Shown one piece after another: positions 26,110-39,445 of a DNA stretch of 64,000 bases. Under the pieces are notes generated by a model. It searched no databases, was not told where the DNA came from, and saw only the letters and a list, made by a program, of their open reading frames with translations. The DNA lies in contig JAMXBB010000011.1 of NCBI GenBank assembly GCA_024138015.1, positions 78,444,953 through 78,508,952 of the forward strand. The letters run 5' to 3'. How positions within the stretch are numbered: the stretch's first letter is position 1; the number at the start of each line of letters is the position of its first letter. The DNA comes from Lumnitzera littorea. Taxonomy: Eukaryota > Streptophyta > Magnoliopsida > Myrtales > Combretaceae. The position numbers were made by a program, and so were the translations under genes.

Positions 26110-29100
26110 CTTCCACCATGCAATATGTTATTTTTTCAATAAACTGCTGCATTTAGTTCTTATACCGTAATCTGCAATTATATTTTATTTCATTCTGATG
26201 AATGTACTCTATCTGTTCTGCACAATAAACCATATACTTTTCACTCTTCAGTTTTCTCTAGGATTATGTATCTGGTTGCACCATCTATGCTGTCATCAGA
26301 TGCTACAACTAGGCCAGCAGTCCATATAAGTTCGAGGAGAATGAAGATGGCAGGTGTGTATCTTGAAGATGCAAGGAGGCAGTACAACATGAAATCTGGG
26401 AATATTTCTTTGACATTGGAAAAACTCTATGTGTGGGAGAAAAAACTATACAAGGAAGTTAAGGTATGGCTTAGTTCTTGTCATGTCAGATTTTTACAAG
26501 CTTGAAATGCCATTGATCTTACTTGAAGGAGTGTTATTAATTTTCATCCCAAGCCAAAATTTGAGATACACCTGCTTATTCGATTATTAGTTTAAGTGCA
26601 CTGAAAGAAACTTTCACTTCCTGGGTAAAAACATGTCAGAGTTTGTCTGGTCTAGCATATCACATGCCTTGGTAAAACCATCATATCTTTAGGATCTGTC
26701 ATTGGTTAGTAGAAAGTGAATTTGTACATGTAGAAAAACCATCAACCCTCTTAAAGTATTAGTTGCTTAATAAATGTAGCCTAAAGGATCATGGACACTA
26801 TAACTGCAATCCACCTAAATGTCCTTTTTGCGAAAATTTCCCTCCTCCCCTCCTTGGTGTGACTGCATCATTGCCTATGTGATGTAGGGAACTCTTATGT
26901 TTTCTCTCTGTTATTTTTGTATGAAAGTTTCTAGTGCTGTCTTGTAAGTGAATGTTTTACTTTATCACCTTGATATTGCTTTGGCTTCTCTATAGCTTTC
27001 TTATCACATGTAGGGCCTTGAACTGGTTTTAGGATGAAGAGAAGTTGCGTGTTGTTTATCAAGAGAAGTGCAAGAAGTTGAAAGATTTGGATGACCGGGG
27101 AGCTGACTCCAGTAAGATCGATGCTACTCAGGCCTCAATAAGAAAGTTGCATACCAAAATTGATGTCTGTATTAGAACAGTTGATGCAATTTCAAGTAGG
27201 ATCCACAAGTTGAGGGATGAAGAATTGCGGCCCCAACTGACTGAATTGATTCATGGGTATGTTGTTTTCAGAAAATGGAGTGTATGTTTGAGTCAGTAAT
27301 TTTGAATGTTTTAACATAATAACTTATATTTGAAAGTATGGAAAGGCTGCCGTTGTTGATGATTATTCTGTGTCAACTAGACTTTTAAGGCACTGTCTTT
27401 CTTTTGCCTTATTTAGTAAGACACAATAATTGCTCTATAATATGTTTGAAAAATAGAATTCAAACAGTGATGGCAGATATGATGAGAGTCCTCTACCATG
27501 CATATATGTAAAACTGAATTCCCCCTACTTAAGCTATAAAATCTGGTAAAACAACTCTGATTTTTCTCATTTGTTTGTTGGATCTCTAGTATTTTTCCCT
27601 CACATATTTGCATCATTGCACATTCTCATCTATAAAATACTAATTTATAAGGATCTAGTATGCTGGTACAATGCAAATGAAGACAGATCTCAAATTTGAG
27701 GATAAAACGGTTGGTGGAGAAAAGTTTATGGCATAATTCATAAGAAGATCTCCCCAAGTTGAAACAGTTAAATGATTATTTTTTAATTTTTTTTAATTTT
27801 TAGTGTATATATATATATTGGCCTAAGGTATATCATATTGGTTCTTTCTTTCATTTGCAATTTTTTTTTTCTTTTGGGTTAAGGTTTCAGTTATCACTCT
27901 ATGGATAAGGGTGAGAGGGGCTGTCATTGTTTTTCAGAACAAATTAAAGTAAAATAATTGGTATTGATACTGCACGCTATCCTTTTCTTTTCCTTTGTTT
28001 TCTGTGTAGTGGTTTTCCGATTTTACGATACATTAATTAGTTCAATTGGATAAATTTGGTATACCTTTAATCTCTCCTCTTGACATGAATTTCACATACT
28101 TCTCCTCATTATTAAATGAGGGCTAGCAAGAGAGAAATAGTTCATAGTTAACTGCTTCTGCCATATTTAACTTTGGTTTTTAGACATTAAATAGCAAGTT
28201 TACTAGTTTTTAGATGAATTTGTGGAAACTTTGCCATGTTTTGTGTGCATCTCCTCTGATTTTTCTGGTGAATTTCATGGAAAAATGTAATTTCAAGGTT
28301 TAATATATTGATGCAATATTTCTTTTATGAGCAATTCTGAGACTTATGGATATGTTTATTAACTTTTATGGTTTGTCTCTATTTAACAGATTGATTAGGA
28401 TGTGGAGGTCCATGTTCAAGTGCCACCAGAAACAGTTCCAAGCTATAATGGAGAGCAAAGTTCATTCTTTCAAAGCCAACACTGGCTTCCGGCAAGAAGC
28501 AAATTTTAAAGCTATTGTTGACCTCGAATTTGAGCTTCTAAAATGGTGTAACAGCTTCAATCAGTGGGTAAATGCTCAGAAATTATATATTGAGTCCTTG
28601 AATGGCTGGCTTCTGAGATGCATTAACCATGAACCTGAGCAAACTGCTGATGGAATTGCCCCTTTCTCACCAAGAAGGATAGGTGCTCCACCTATTTTTG
28701 TTATTTGCAATGATTGGTATGAAGCAATGGAAAACATCTCAGAGAAAAAGGTCTCTCATGCCATGAGTGACTTTGCATTGAGGTTACACCAGTTATGGGA
28801 AAGACAAGATGAACAGCAACGACAGAGGACTAAAGCAGAACACATGTCCAAGGATTTTGAGAAACAGCTCAGAATCCTACGCATGGAGAGGGGGAAGCTG
28901 CAGCATGATCTGGAGACATCTTCTGACAAATCTGCTGCATTGAAATATACTTCTGAAAGCGGAGTCTCAAGGCTAGACGATTTAAAGGTTGATTTGGATT
29001 CCATGAGAAGAAAGTTGGAAGAAGAGAGAAAGAGGCATAAAGAAGCAATGAAATTAGTTCAGGATGCAGCCTCCGGTAGCCTGCAAGTGGGTCTGGTTCC

Positions 29101-29173
29101 AATTTTTGAAACTCTTGGGACCTTTACTTCGGAGGTTTTGAAAGGCTACGAACAGGTGCGGCTTCCCAGTTAG
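23424..29173 (+). CDS. DUF630/DUF632 protein (NRG2 family), four coding exons
   Basis: Coding exons are 23424-25032, 26252-26463, 27033-27256 and 28390-29173, all with GT-AG introns and consistent phases (1, 0, 2), giving about 942 residues. Residues 1-60 are the DUF630 domain, beginning MGCGGSK (a Gly2/Cys3 myristoylation and palmitoylation pattern, so membrane attachment is likely). Then come Ser/acidic and Tyr/Gly/Pro-rich low-complexity stretches, a PSPPPPSPP run near residue 308 followed by the conserved-looking WDFLNIF, and DUF632 from about residue 493 (RDLREVVREIKNEFEAASDH) onward. The C-terminal part has a charged coiled coil (MRRKLEEERKRHKEAM). Arabidopsis relatives are of similar length, and one (NRG2) acts in nitrate signalling; the precise role of this copy is unknown. 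The first ATG fitting the family N-terminus is at 23424. The reading frame running on past 25032 to a stop at 25091 is intron read-through. Confidence 0.93.
26079..26106. repeat. (AT)14 microsatellite in intron 1
   Basis: Fourteen AT dinucleotides lie inside the first intron (25033-26251) of the DUF630/632 gene. It may vary in length between individuals and does not touch splice sites. Confidence 0.85.
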
Positions 29174-31410
29174 TGTCGGAATTCATGTTGTAACTGGAAT
29201 TATATCAACCATACGCCAGCAGGAAGAATCCTTTTGGCGTGTACTATGGTAAGCTTGTTTCTTTGCAAGGAGGACGAGATGTGAGGTTAAGAAGGGTTAA
29301 TGGCGGACTGCTTGTAAGTAGACATGCAGGCATTTAGCAGAGGAGTCATGAGCCTCATGGTAAGAAATATTGCAGAATAGAAGGGAAAGCTTTGGATTGG
29401 TAATTTGTTGGTATTAAAGAGTCTAACGTAGAATTTGGGTTGGGATATGTATTATAGAATCTAAATTGGTGGTTAGGAGCTTGTATATAGATTCATTTAT
29501 TTGTTGATTGGTTGTCAGTGGATGTTATTATTCCGGGTGGAAGGTGGATAGCGATTAGGAGGTAGATGCACGCTGCGCGGTGCAGAAATTTTGGCACTTA
29601 TGTAATTAACAATTTTGCGTTGTTAATGGAAAATCCTGTGTCCATTTTTCACTGGCAGCATAGTTTTCTTTCACCTTGTTGGGTTGATAACGCACAGGAC
29701 AGTACAGTGGCTCTGTATCCGCTTTCATTTTCCAGATCATTGAAGTTGCTAAACTCAAAATACACAAACAAACCCTTGGATTGTTTTCTTTTTCTCTTCT
29801 TCTTCTTCTTCTTCATTATTATTATTATTATTTTTGCAATTAAGTACATTCATATACAGACAGGTTCCTAAATTCAGAATAAATGATGAGAAAAACTCAA
29901 TTTCAAGTTCCAGGAGTCAATGCAGGCCATGCCATGGCTCCAGCTCTAGTTGAAGTCAGGAACACACCACACCACCCAAGATCACCAATGGCATTCACGC
30001 TGGCTCTGTCGGTAAAAATGGACCTGTGGCCCTTTAAAAGGCTATATATATGTTCCATTTTCACCGCAGTAAATACCATAAGCGATTTTTCACTGAATAG
30101 AAACTATCACCGGTGCATTTATTATGTAAAATCATTTCTAAACTTCTTATGAATGCTGAGAATAGTTATAGCAATTGGATGATGATTAAGGCTCATAATT
30201 TATGTTAATAGATTGTGTTTCACATCCAAATCTAAACATGATTGTGTCTAAAAACCTCAACTCGTAATATAATCTATTTATTAATTGTTTTTAGAACTTG
30301 ATGCATTAAATGAATGTGTTTCTTTGGCAAAAAAAAAAAAAAAAAGAATGTGTTTCGTTGGACTTGTTTATCGATAAAATAATAAATCTTGATGTAGTAA
30401 TAAAATCTATTAAAATAATTATTATGGAATAAAGGCCTTCATAAAATTAAAGTTTAAAAGAACGTTATGCTTTAAGCACTCCAATATATCAAACTATGCG
30501 GCAAAGAAAGGTTTTAACCAAAGTCTAATTAAACGCAACAGAGTAGATCATTTGTTTGCTATATCACATCATTGCGTTAAATTAAGCCATGGCCTATTTA
30601 ATGACAAGTGAGATTGCTAAAAATTCTTTAAAAAAAAAAAAAACTGTCGGTATGGCTCTCATTTTCTTCTTGTGTTTCTATATTATCAAAGTGAAATGAG
30701 TCTCCTGAAGCTTCATCCCGATCTGAGAAACGCATGCAAATCGTATATATCCATATCTATTACTAAGTAAAAGTAAGTTTATTTAGATACCATATACTTG
30801 AACAATTCAAATACTGAAGTTGGTGAATGGGTAAGAAAACATGATCTTATAGTGTAAACTTGTTGAAAGAAATTGACATAGCTTTATATGAAAGAGAAGA
30901 ACATTTCTTATATGACTATTAGAGATATAAAATTTCTAAAAGTGAGATTCATATATTACCTCAAAGGGGAGAATATAAACGAAACTTGTGGTACAAGAAA
31001 GTCCATACTATACAAGATATGATCACGACATTCTATAAGTAAACTCAACTTCCTACCACAAGCAAAACTACGAAAGCCCTTGAATTTCCACAAAAATCTG
31101 CAAAAAAATTCGAAATGCTTAGATATTATTACCTTCTATTCTCTATCTTCGAATAAATTCTAATCAACTTTGGATCTTTGAGTAATTTGGCTTCTTTTCT
31201 ATGTTTACATCATGAATTCGAAATATTTTAGCTCCATATGCTAACCAACTTAATCATAATATTGAGTCTAATAAAAACTTATTAGAAAATTCTCCTTAAA
31301 TAGTGGAACGTATCAAATATATTATCTAAATGTACTTGACTGGTAGAGTTGGATCTTAACCTACAAAACAAATAATGTTAGATAAAAATAAGTTCTTTTA
31401 GTTTGCTTTT
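29174..31410. other. 3' flank of the DUF630/632 gene and intergenic DNA
   Basis: The first few hundred bases probably include the 3' UTR; the exact end is not evident. A CTT-then-ATT microsatellite lies near 29796-29832. The open frames at 29566-29871 and 29883-30152 have no recognisable motif. From about 30160 to 31410 the sequence is AT-rich with no gene or transposon signal until the LTR begins. Confidence 0.5.
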
Positions 31411-32620
31411 TGATAACTTTGATTTTAAACATATTTCATATAGTGATTTTATAGTATTTTTCCTTACATTTTTGGTTTTCTTTAAAGAAATTGATACTTA
31501 ATTGAGTAAAATTTTGATTTCAAGGTTTAAACGTGTTCTAGGATCGAATACGAAGAAAAAGAATCAAGTTTCACTCAATTCGGAGTTTAAACGAAAAAGT
31601 TATGAAGTTTTGCAGAAAATTTTGCCTTAGTGCAGAAAGTTACACGACCTGGGGACACGGCCATGTCCCAAGTTGTGTCTGGTGACGAAAATAGAATCCT
31701 TATAATATATATATAAAAGGATCTCTGAGGGTTTAGAAAAAAGAGAGACATTAGAGAGGACGGAGAGACACAAGAGAAGAGAAGAGACTTAAGGAGAACA
31801 TCAAGAAAGAGGTGAGAACAACATCAAGAAAGAGGTGAGAGATTGTTCATCAATTAAAGGGGTTTTCTATGTTTTATTTTATGTTTTTGATGGAACTCGT
31901 TTTTAGATTCGTTATGATAACTTAGAATTCGAGTATTTAGGATTATGGAACCTAGGGTTTCATGTGACTCTTGGATTGAATTATAATTTCAATAAAGTTT
32001 CTATCTTTTCTTGATTCAATTATGTTGTTTAATTGTTGATTGATAATTCTAGAGTATCAATATATGATATTATGCATGTTGATTGAAAAATTGCATGTGT
32101 AATTAGATTTTAGCATATTTGGAGAGAATTACATGTATACTTAGAGATAAGATACATGTTTCTTCCGGAAAGTTGATTGTTTGTGTGGGAATTCATTATA
32201 CATTAATGCAATTCTAAGTTATATTACTAAGTGAAGAGATTCCGGTAAATAATTTAGGATTATGGTTAATATGCTTGAGAAAGATATTAGCTTTAATTGT
32301 GAATCCCTTCGGTCAAGAATTATAGAAACTGAATTGAATATATTTTAAGCAGTCACATGTTAAACACTAGGGGAAATAATTCCTAAATACATTATTAATT
32401 TCTTGAAGTCGTTCGTAGTTTTATTACTTTTTAATTTGCTTAATCAAGTCTCATAATTAGTTTAGATGGTTAATGTTAATATTTTAATTTATTCAATTTA
32501 TCACAATTTTCCGGTTAGATAATAAAGTTAAGGTTAATATTAGTACTCAAAATCTCTGAGAGATCGACTCGAACTCACATCCACTATATTAAAATTGATA
32601 GGTGCACTTGCCTCATATCA
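31411..32620 (+). repeat. 5' LTR of the Athila-like element
   Basis: The segment begins TGATAACTTTGATTTTA, a start typical of gypsy LTRs, and ends CATATCA six bases before the primer-binding site, giving about 1,210 bp. It has a TATA box (31712-31720, TATAAAAGG) followed by a GA-rich transcribed region. A 37-bp near-palindrome at 31642-31678 sits just upstream of the TATA box. The 3' boundary is firm because of the PBS. The 5' boundary is inferred, because there is no second LTR to align. Confidence 0.65.
31712..31720 (+). promoter_or_regulatory. LTR TATA box
   Basis: TATAAAAGG in the 5' LTR, followed within 30 bp by GA-rich sequence, is the likely core promoter for the genomic transcript of the Athila-like element. 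Confidence 0.55.
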
Positions 32621-32626
32621 AGTTTT

Positions 32627-32644
32627 TGGCGCCGTTGCTGGGGA
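32627..32644 (+). other. Primer-binding site, tRNA-Asp type
   Basis: TGGCGCCGTTGCTGGGGA lies six bases after the LTR end. Athila-type plant elements commonly have TGGCGCCGTTGCCGGGGA, complementary to the 3' end of tRNA-Asp. The single difference is a C-to-T change. Confidence 0.8.
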
Positions 32645-32772
32645 TTTTCGATATTAAGAACGCTAGTTGCTTTATTACTTTGACCATTTTTTCTTTATTT
32701 TCTTTTGTTTTCATTGTTTATTTTTATTACCTAGAACTGTAATTGATTTTATATTTCTTGCCCTTGTAATGC

Positions 32773-33980
32773 ATGACCCGAAGCAATTCGGAAGATTTGG
32801 TAGAACTTGATCCTAAAATTGAGAGAACTGCCCTTCAAAATTTGAGATCGCGACCTAGATAAGTTGTGGCGACCATAGACGATGAGTCAATCGTTGAAAT
32901 CAAGGAAGAAGGTAAAGAGGCCAACACTCAATTCATTGAGCAAGAAGATCCAGCACACATGGTTAACAATGGGAATGAAGCAAATCGGACCATGTCCGAC
33001 TATTCAAGACCTATACTTATTGGAGCTGACTCTAGCATTGCAAGGCCAACCGTCGCGGCTAATAACTTCCAAATTGCACCTAACATCATACAAATGATGC
33101 AACAATATGTTCAATTTGATGGTCTCCAAGATGAAGATCCTAATGCTCACATCTCTAGCTTTCTCGAGATTTGTGATACATTTAAAATCAATGGAGCCAC
33201 GGATGATGCCATCCGATTGTGGCTATTTCCTTTCTCCTTAAGGGGTAGAGCAAAACAGTGGTTGAACTCTCTACCAAGAAATTCAATCACAACCTGGAAT
33301 GAATTGGTAGAGAAATTTTTGGAGAAGTATTTCCCACCTGCAAAGACCGCTAAACTCCGGAATGATATTTCTTGTTTTGCTCAATTGGAAGTGGAGACGC
33401 TATATGATACTTGGGAACGATTTAAGGACTTGCTCAGAAGGTGCCCACATTATGGCCTCCCACTATGGATGCAGATTCAGACCTTCTATAATGGTCTCAA
33501 TTTATCTACGAGACAGATGATTGATGCATCCGCAAGAGGCACTTTGAACACTAAGACACCTGAATAAGCACAAAACCTGATTGAAGGAATATCGATGAAC
33601 AATTATCAGTGGGAAAGCACTAGAGCCAAGAAAAAAGGCTATGGGAATTTATGATGTAGACCTGACTACTACTCTGGCAGCCAAAGTGGACCTGTTGAGT
33701 AAGAAGATTGATGCACTCTCAGTTGGCCTTCAATAAGTGCAATCGGATGTAAGTGATTTTGGTATGCAGGGGTATGGAGCACAAGAACAACTGGAATAGG
33801 TAGATTATCTAGGAAATCCACCTAAGCAACAAAATAACCCCTACAGCAACACTTATAATCCAGGATGGAGGAATCACCCTAATTTCTCATAGGGAAACTA
33901 AAACCAAGGCCAGCAGAAGACCAACTTTGGCTCACTTGGATTTCAAAGACCATTTTCACCTCCTCTCCCTCAAGAAAAGA
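32773..33980 (+). pseudogene. Broken gag of the Athila-like element
   Basis: The frame starts at ATG 32773 (MTRSNSEDL...), a beginning typical of Athila gag, and meets an in-frame TAA after about 30 codons. It then continues from 32866 to 33567 with a clear retrotransposon gag domain (DEDPNAHISSFLEICD, LFPFSLRGRAKQWLNSLP, TWNELVEKFLEKYFPP, LYDTWERFKDLLRRCPHYG). A TAA ends that stretch, and further stops follow before the next open frame at 33989. It would encode the capsid/nucleocapsid precursor but cannot yield a complete product as written. Confidence 0.85.
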
Positions 33981-33988
33981 AGTCCAGT

Positions 33989-34909
33989 GTGGAAGAACTT
34001 CTCACAAAATACATTCAAGGCAATGAGGCTCGCTTATCCAACATTGAATCCTCGCTGAGGAATCAAAAGGCTTCAAACCGCAACCTCGAGAATCAAATTG
34101 GTCAACTTGCGAAGCTAATCTCTGAAAGACCGCAGGGATCGCTACCGGGAAATACAGAACCCAATCCAAAGGAACATGTTAAGGCAGTGACACTTCGAAA
34201 TGGGAAGGAGTTGCATGCTGAGAGGAAGGTTAGCGAGGAGACTAGCAAGAGCAAGGAGGGGACGAAAGCAATGGAAGATGTAGAGTCATCAAAGGTGAAG
34301 GAATATCAACTACCTATCCTATTTCCCCAAAGACTCAAGAAAGATTGCAATGACCAACAATTTAGTAAGTTCCTTGACCTCTTTAAACAACTGCATATTA
34401 ACTTACCTCTTGTTGATGCCCTGTCACGGATGCCGAAGTATGCTAAGTTCTTGAAAGATTTGTTATCCAACAAGAGGAAACTTGAGGAGCTTTCTACAGT
34501 CATCTTGGATGAAAAGTGTTCAGCAATTGTGCAAAAAAAGTTGCCCAAGAAGCTAAAAGACCCAGGAAGTTTTACAATTCCTTGTCATATTGGTAATCTG
34601 TTAATTGACAAAGCTTTAGCTGATTTAGGTGCTAGCATCAATTTAATGCCTTATAAATTTTTTAAGAAACTAGGATTAGGGGAACCTAAGCCCACACGCA
34701 TGAGTTTGCAATTAGCTGATAGATCTGTGACGTATCCTAAAGGTATATTTGAGGATGTATTAGTCCGAGTGGGTAAATTCATTTTTCCAGTTGATTTTGT
34801 GATACTGGATATGGATGACGATTTTGAGTTACCCCTTATCCTAGGAAGACCATTCTTAGTTACCGCTAGGGCTATCATTGATGTTAGTGGTGGCAAGCTC
34901 ATCCTTTGA
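33989..34909 (+). pseudogene. Gag C-terminus and aspartic protease segment
   Basis: An open stretch of 306 codons. The first part has a coiled-coil-like linker (NLENQIGQLAKLISERPQG), common between gag and protease in Athila-type elements, then a lysine-rich spacer. From about residue 200 there is a retropepsin-like domain: ADLGASINLMP at the active site, followed by FVILDMDDD and LILGRPFL. The active site reads DLGAS, a variant usual for this lineage, so the domain is not obviously dead. The frame ends at a TGA at 34909, separating it from reverse transcriptase. Confidence 0.85.
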
Positions 34910-34948
34910 GTAGGAGATGAAGAGATTACGTTTAAAATTTCGGAGGCT

Positions 34949-36567
34949 ATGAAAAAATCTGTCGATCAGGATGATACTTGCTACCTTCTAGATGTTACTG
35001 ACACTTTTGTTTCAAGTTATATGCAGGAAGTTCTTTTTAAGGATCCGTTGGAGAGTTGCTTGCAATTAGGCATGGAGGAAGCTTCGGAAGATCCTGTCAA
35101 ATCCGAGGTAGTAGCCCAACTAGAGGCAAATAAACCTATCTCTATCGAGAAAGGGTTTGAAGAGTTTGAAAAGAGGAAGGAAGCACAGTTAAAACCTTCA
35201 ATTGAGAAACCACCAGTATTGGAGCTAAGGCAATTACCTGACTACCTGGAATATGCCTTCTTAGAGAAGGACTCCAAATTACCGGTAATTATAGCATCCA
35301 ATTTGGAACAAGAACAGAGAGAAAGGTTGTTGAAAGTACTCAAGGAGCATAAGAGGGCCATTGCTTAGAAAATATCCGATATTCGAGGTATCAATCCCTC
35401 CTTTTATACTCATAAGATTTTAATGGAAGAAAACTATAAGCCGGTTGTACAGCCCTAGAGACACTTGAATCCAAACATGAAAGAGGTAGTAAAAAAAGAA
35501 GCTATCAAACTCCTTGATGCAGGTATGATATATCCTAGCTCTGATAGTTCATGGGTGAGTCCAGTGCAAGTAGTTCCAAAGAAAAGTGGGATGACAGTAG
35601 TCCCTAATGAAAAAAATGAATTGATCCCAATGAGAACGGTAACAGGTTGGCGTGTATGTATCGATTATCGAAAGTTAAACGATACTATACGTAAGGACCA
35701 TTTCCCTTTACCATTTATTGATCAAATGATAGAATGACTAGCTGGACATATGTTTTATTGTTTTCTGTATGGCTTATCTGGTTATTTTTAGATACCTATT
35801 GCATCAGAAGATCAAGAGAAGACCACTTTCACTTGTCCTTATGGCACCTTTGCTTATCGCAGAATGCCTTTTGGTCTTTGCAATGCACCGGCTATATTCC
35901 AACGATGCATGTTAGCTATTTTTGATAATTTGATTGAGGACATAATGGAGGTATTTATGGATGATTTTTCAGTTTTTGATAACTCATTTGACCTTTGTTT
36001 GAATAATTTGGACAGGGTACTCACCAGGTGTGACCAATCTTGTCCTCCATTGGGAGAAGTGCCACTTTATGGTACAAGAGGGTATTGTACTGGGCCATAA
36101 GATCTCTTATCGAGGAATTGAGGTGGATACTGCTAAAGTGGATGCAATTGCAAGACTCCCATCTCTAACTTTGGTTAAGGCCATAAAAAGCTTTTTAGGA
36201 CACGCAGGTTTTTACAGGCGATTTATCAAGGATTCCTCGAAAATTGCCCGCCCTTTGACTAGACTATTATAGAAGGATGTGCCTTATGTTTTCTCTCAGG
36301 AGTGTTTGAAAGCTTTTAATATCCTTAAAGAGAAACTTACCAATGCTCCAATCATGGTAGTACTTAATTGGGCACTCCCCTTTAAGCTTATGTGTGATGC
36401 AAGTGATCACGCAGTCGAGGCAGTGCTGGGACAAAGGCGAGACAAGCACTTTCAACCAATTCACTATGCTAGCAAAACTCTTACGAATGCTCAGGAGAAC
36501 TACATTACTACAGAAAAAGAGTTGCTAGCAGTTATTTTTGCCTTTGATAAATTTCGCTCTTATTTGC
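34949..36567 (+). pseudogene. Reverse transcriptase and first part of RNase H
   Basis: Pieces in shifted frames cover 34949-35368 (linker), 35465-35737 (RT fingers, with MIYPSSDSSWVSPVQVVPKK and WRVCIDYRKLND), 35864-36100 (MPFGLCNAPAIFQRCM and the catalytic FMDD within VFMDDFSVF), 36030-36272 (FLGHAGFYRRFIKD) and 36279-36567 (RNase H beginning, LMCDASDHAVEAVLGQ and YITTEKELLAVIFAFDKF). Stops and frameshifts occur between the pieces, for example the TAG at 35366-35368 and the TGA at 35735-35737. The frame is cut at 36567 by an inserted solo LTR and resumes at 39446. The catalytic residues are present, so decay is by interruption rather than active-site loss. Confidence 0.88.
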
Positions 36568-39445
36568 TGTAAACCCTAAAGCCAAGCCAAGTAACCATAG
36601 GTTTGAGCTTAAAACCCAAGGTTTAGGGCGATCGGCTAAAGGATCCGATCAAACCCAAATTACAAACTATTTAGCAAAATACCAATAAAAATGATCCTAT
36701 AAACTTAAATTTAAGAAAATGAGTAGTAAAATAGGAGGCTATAAAATTTTCAAATTTTAAGCATAATAACTGCTAATTACCGAAAAGGCAAAAAGTGTAA
36801 TATAATAACTAATAAATTAGTAGAGATAGATTATATGTATACTAAAAATTTTAGAATGACCAAAATAATATTTAGGAATGTTCACGTGTACCCTACATGT
36901 ATTTACGTGTAGATAAAAATACGCGTAATTGCTAAAATAGGCCGAAAACTAAGTAAATAATTAAAGAAAAATACAAAATAATTATAAAAAAATCAGAAGA
37001 AGATAACTGCAACAAGATCAGGTCGTGTACTGAAAAGAAAAAATTAACCAATAAGAATTTGACAAACAAAAAACCTAAAATTAAGGAAATTGGGCAAAAT
37101 CCCATCAAATTAATGCACATTAATTACTATATTTGTCTATAAATAAGGAAAAAATTCTCAAAAGACATTTGGACAGTTTGTGATCTGAGAAAAATCGAAA
37201 CACAAGAAAAATCGAGAGAAATTCCAGAAAAAAAAAAAAAAAAGAAAACTGTGCAGATTAGCAAGGTGAACTAAAACCACCACCCACTACCACCACCACC
37301 CTACACTAGGACCAGCATCTGGACCGGTCGACAGCCTTGGACCGGGTTTGGATGGCCAGAAAGCTTTGAACCGGTTAGTCATTTATTCACCCCGATTTTT
37401 ATATAATTTTGTAAAATTAGTTATTTTGCCCAGAAAATTATGAAACTTGTTATTATGAGGTTTTATTGTATGTAGATTTAGGGAAAAATATTGATTTAGT
37501 TTAATTATGTCTGGAAATATAGGGTTCTTAACAAATTGTTCAAAACCGAGCATGATTAAACCGGAAATTAAATAGGCTTAGGGATGTAGTTTGGGGCTCA
37601 AAATTTTTCTGTAGGAATCTCATATGATGTAGAACAGTGCTAAGAAGCCATTTTTTTTAAATTAATTTTTGAAAATTTTAAGCTAATTTTTAGCCCTAAA
37701 ATGATGGTAAAATTGGGTGATTTAGGATTAATTAGGTGATTAGGATGTTAATTACTGATTTGGATCTTGATTAGATGATTAAGGAAGTTAATCTCTGCAG
37801 TGGAACCCTAATCCTAGCTTTTAGGTATTAAGTATGATTAATTAGGGAAATTAGGTAAAGAATATAAGAAATTAGGAATATGTAAAAATGTAAATTAATA
37901 AATCTAAAAAAATAAAGCTATTTAGTTAATATTATAATTGAAAACAGAAAAATAATAAATCTGAAATAATATTTAATTTTAAGTAAATATCTCAAAATGT
38001 GAAATTTTTACACATCGAGAATAAATCCGATACCTTAATTAGGGTTAGCGTGTACCGAATAGTTAGAATACCAAAATTACGACCCAATAGGATATTTGAA
38101 TACCTGAGCATAAGGTGATTAAGTCACATTGGGATTCGAGCCTAATTACAACTTAGGAATTAAAACTAGAATTTAGTTTAGGAGCCGAACCCCAAAATAA
38201 AATACAACGAATTATTAATACGTTGCAGGTATACATGAGGAAAATGAGTTACATTATAAATTAGAATAAGAATCTATAAAATACGAGTACTAAAAGAACC
38301 TATTTGTATTATAGGACACCCAGAAACAAATCAACTCGCAACTAGAGGATCGAGCGATTGAGCAAATTCAAGTAAGTTGGGTTATTGCTTATTGTAATAG
38401 AGTACTAGTTTTGTAGTGCTCGGAGACTTAGGCTTGTATATGTTTGTGATTGTAAGTAGTTTGCGCATGTGTTTAATGTATCTGAATTCGTGCTGGAATT
38501 CGTGCTGTGAATGATTTTGTAACTGATTTAATTGGTATGAACTTGTTTGAAAACCTTAACCAGAATTTAATCCTAGTCGACCTTAATAACCGAAAACGTC
38601 ATGCATTGCAACCCGTTAGGGGATCATAGGATTCTCCAACCAAATACCGACCCCTTCGAAAGGGATAGCGCAGGATTGCAAAATGGTCCCTTCTTCATCC
38701 TCAGTCGAACTAAGTGACAGGAGAGGAGGTCACGGCGGGGGTGAAGTCAATGATTCGAAGGTAGTCGCGGGAGGAGCGAAGTCTCCATTGCACAAGCCTG
38801 GGTTTGGTTGTGAGCTGCTGCATAACATGGAACTCCTCAACCCGGATCGGAGCGGGTGAAATTTCTCTGATTTCACAATGGACCGGACTACGTTGTGCGA
38901 TGAAACTTGATTGTTACATTGCATGAAAATAATTGTTTGATAACTCTGTTTGTGCTTGTATGCATTCATGAGTCTCCAATTCAACTTACTGAGCTGTAGT
39001 TGCTCATACCCTTATAGATCCTTTTGCAGGTTCTGATTTGTAATCTCTTCAAGTACTATGCCGCCCTACAATTATCCAGAGGTTAGTCTTTTTGAAGCCA
39101 GGGGTGTGAGGATCAAGTTATTTAGCATAATGTGTAACTAGACTGACCTTGTAGTTAAAGGTTGAAGACTGTTAGTTATTCTGTAAATTAGTAGACTCTA
39201 GTGATTTTGTAAATCTTCCTGGGAAGCTCTGTGGACTTATTTATATAATTATCTATGTTTAATAGTAATTTGAGATAATTATCATATTTGTAGTATAATC
39301 ATTAATCGAACTGTTTACTTCAAAGCGAGTGGTCGTCGACGCCTTGTGTAGATTATCTCTATGGTAGAAACTGTGAGGCCAGTTTCTATCATAGAATGGT
39401 TTACACGGCGGGACTGTTGCGACTTCGCGACTTAGGGGCGTAACA
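36568..39445 (+). mobile_element. Solo LTR (long-LTR gypsy family) inside RNase H
   Basis: The 2,878-bp insert begins TGTAAACCC and ends GGGGCGTAACA, with TG...CA termini, and is flanked on both sides by the 5-bp duplication TTTGC (36563-36567 and 39446-39450). Removing it rejoins the RNase H frame exactly. A TATA box (37138-37145) lies 570 bp from the start. It has no coding content, as expected for a single LTR left after recombination between two LTRs. The GGGGCGTAACA end and the ACTGAGCTGTAGTTGCTCA-type block near the 3' end resemble Tekay/Del chromovirus LTRs; that lineage call is inference. A related copy lies at 49629-52439. Confidence 0.9.

Noticed and set aside
36568..39445. Independent gene inside the nested insertion (for example the 84-codon - strand frame at 38730-38984)
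   Set aside because: The corresponding part of the related LTR at 49629-52439 is similar at DNA level but not conserved as a reading frame, so it is LTR sequence.
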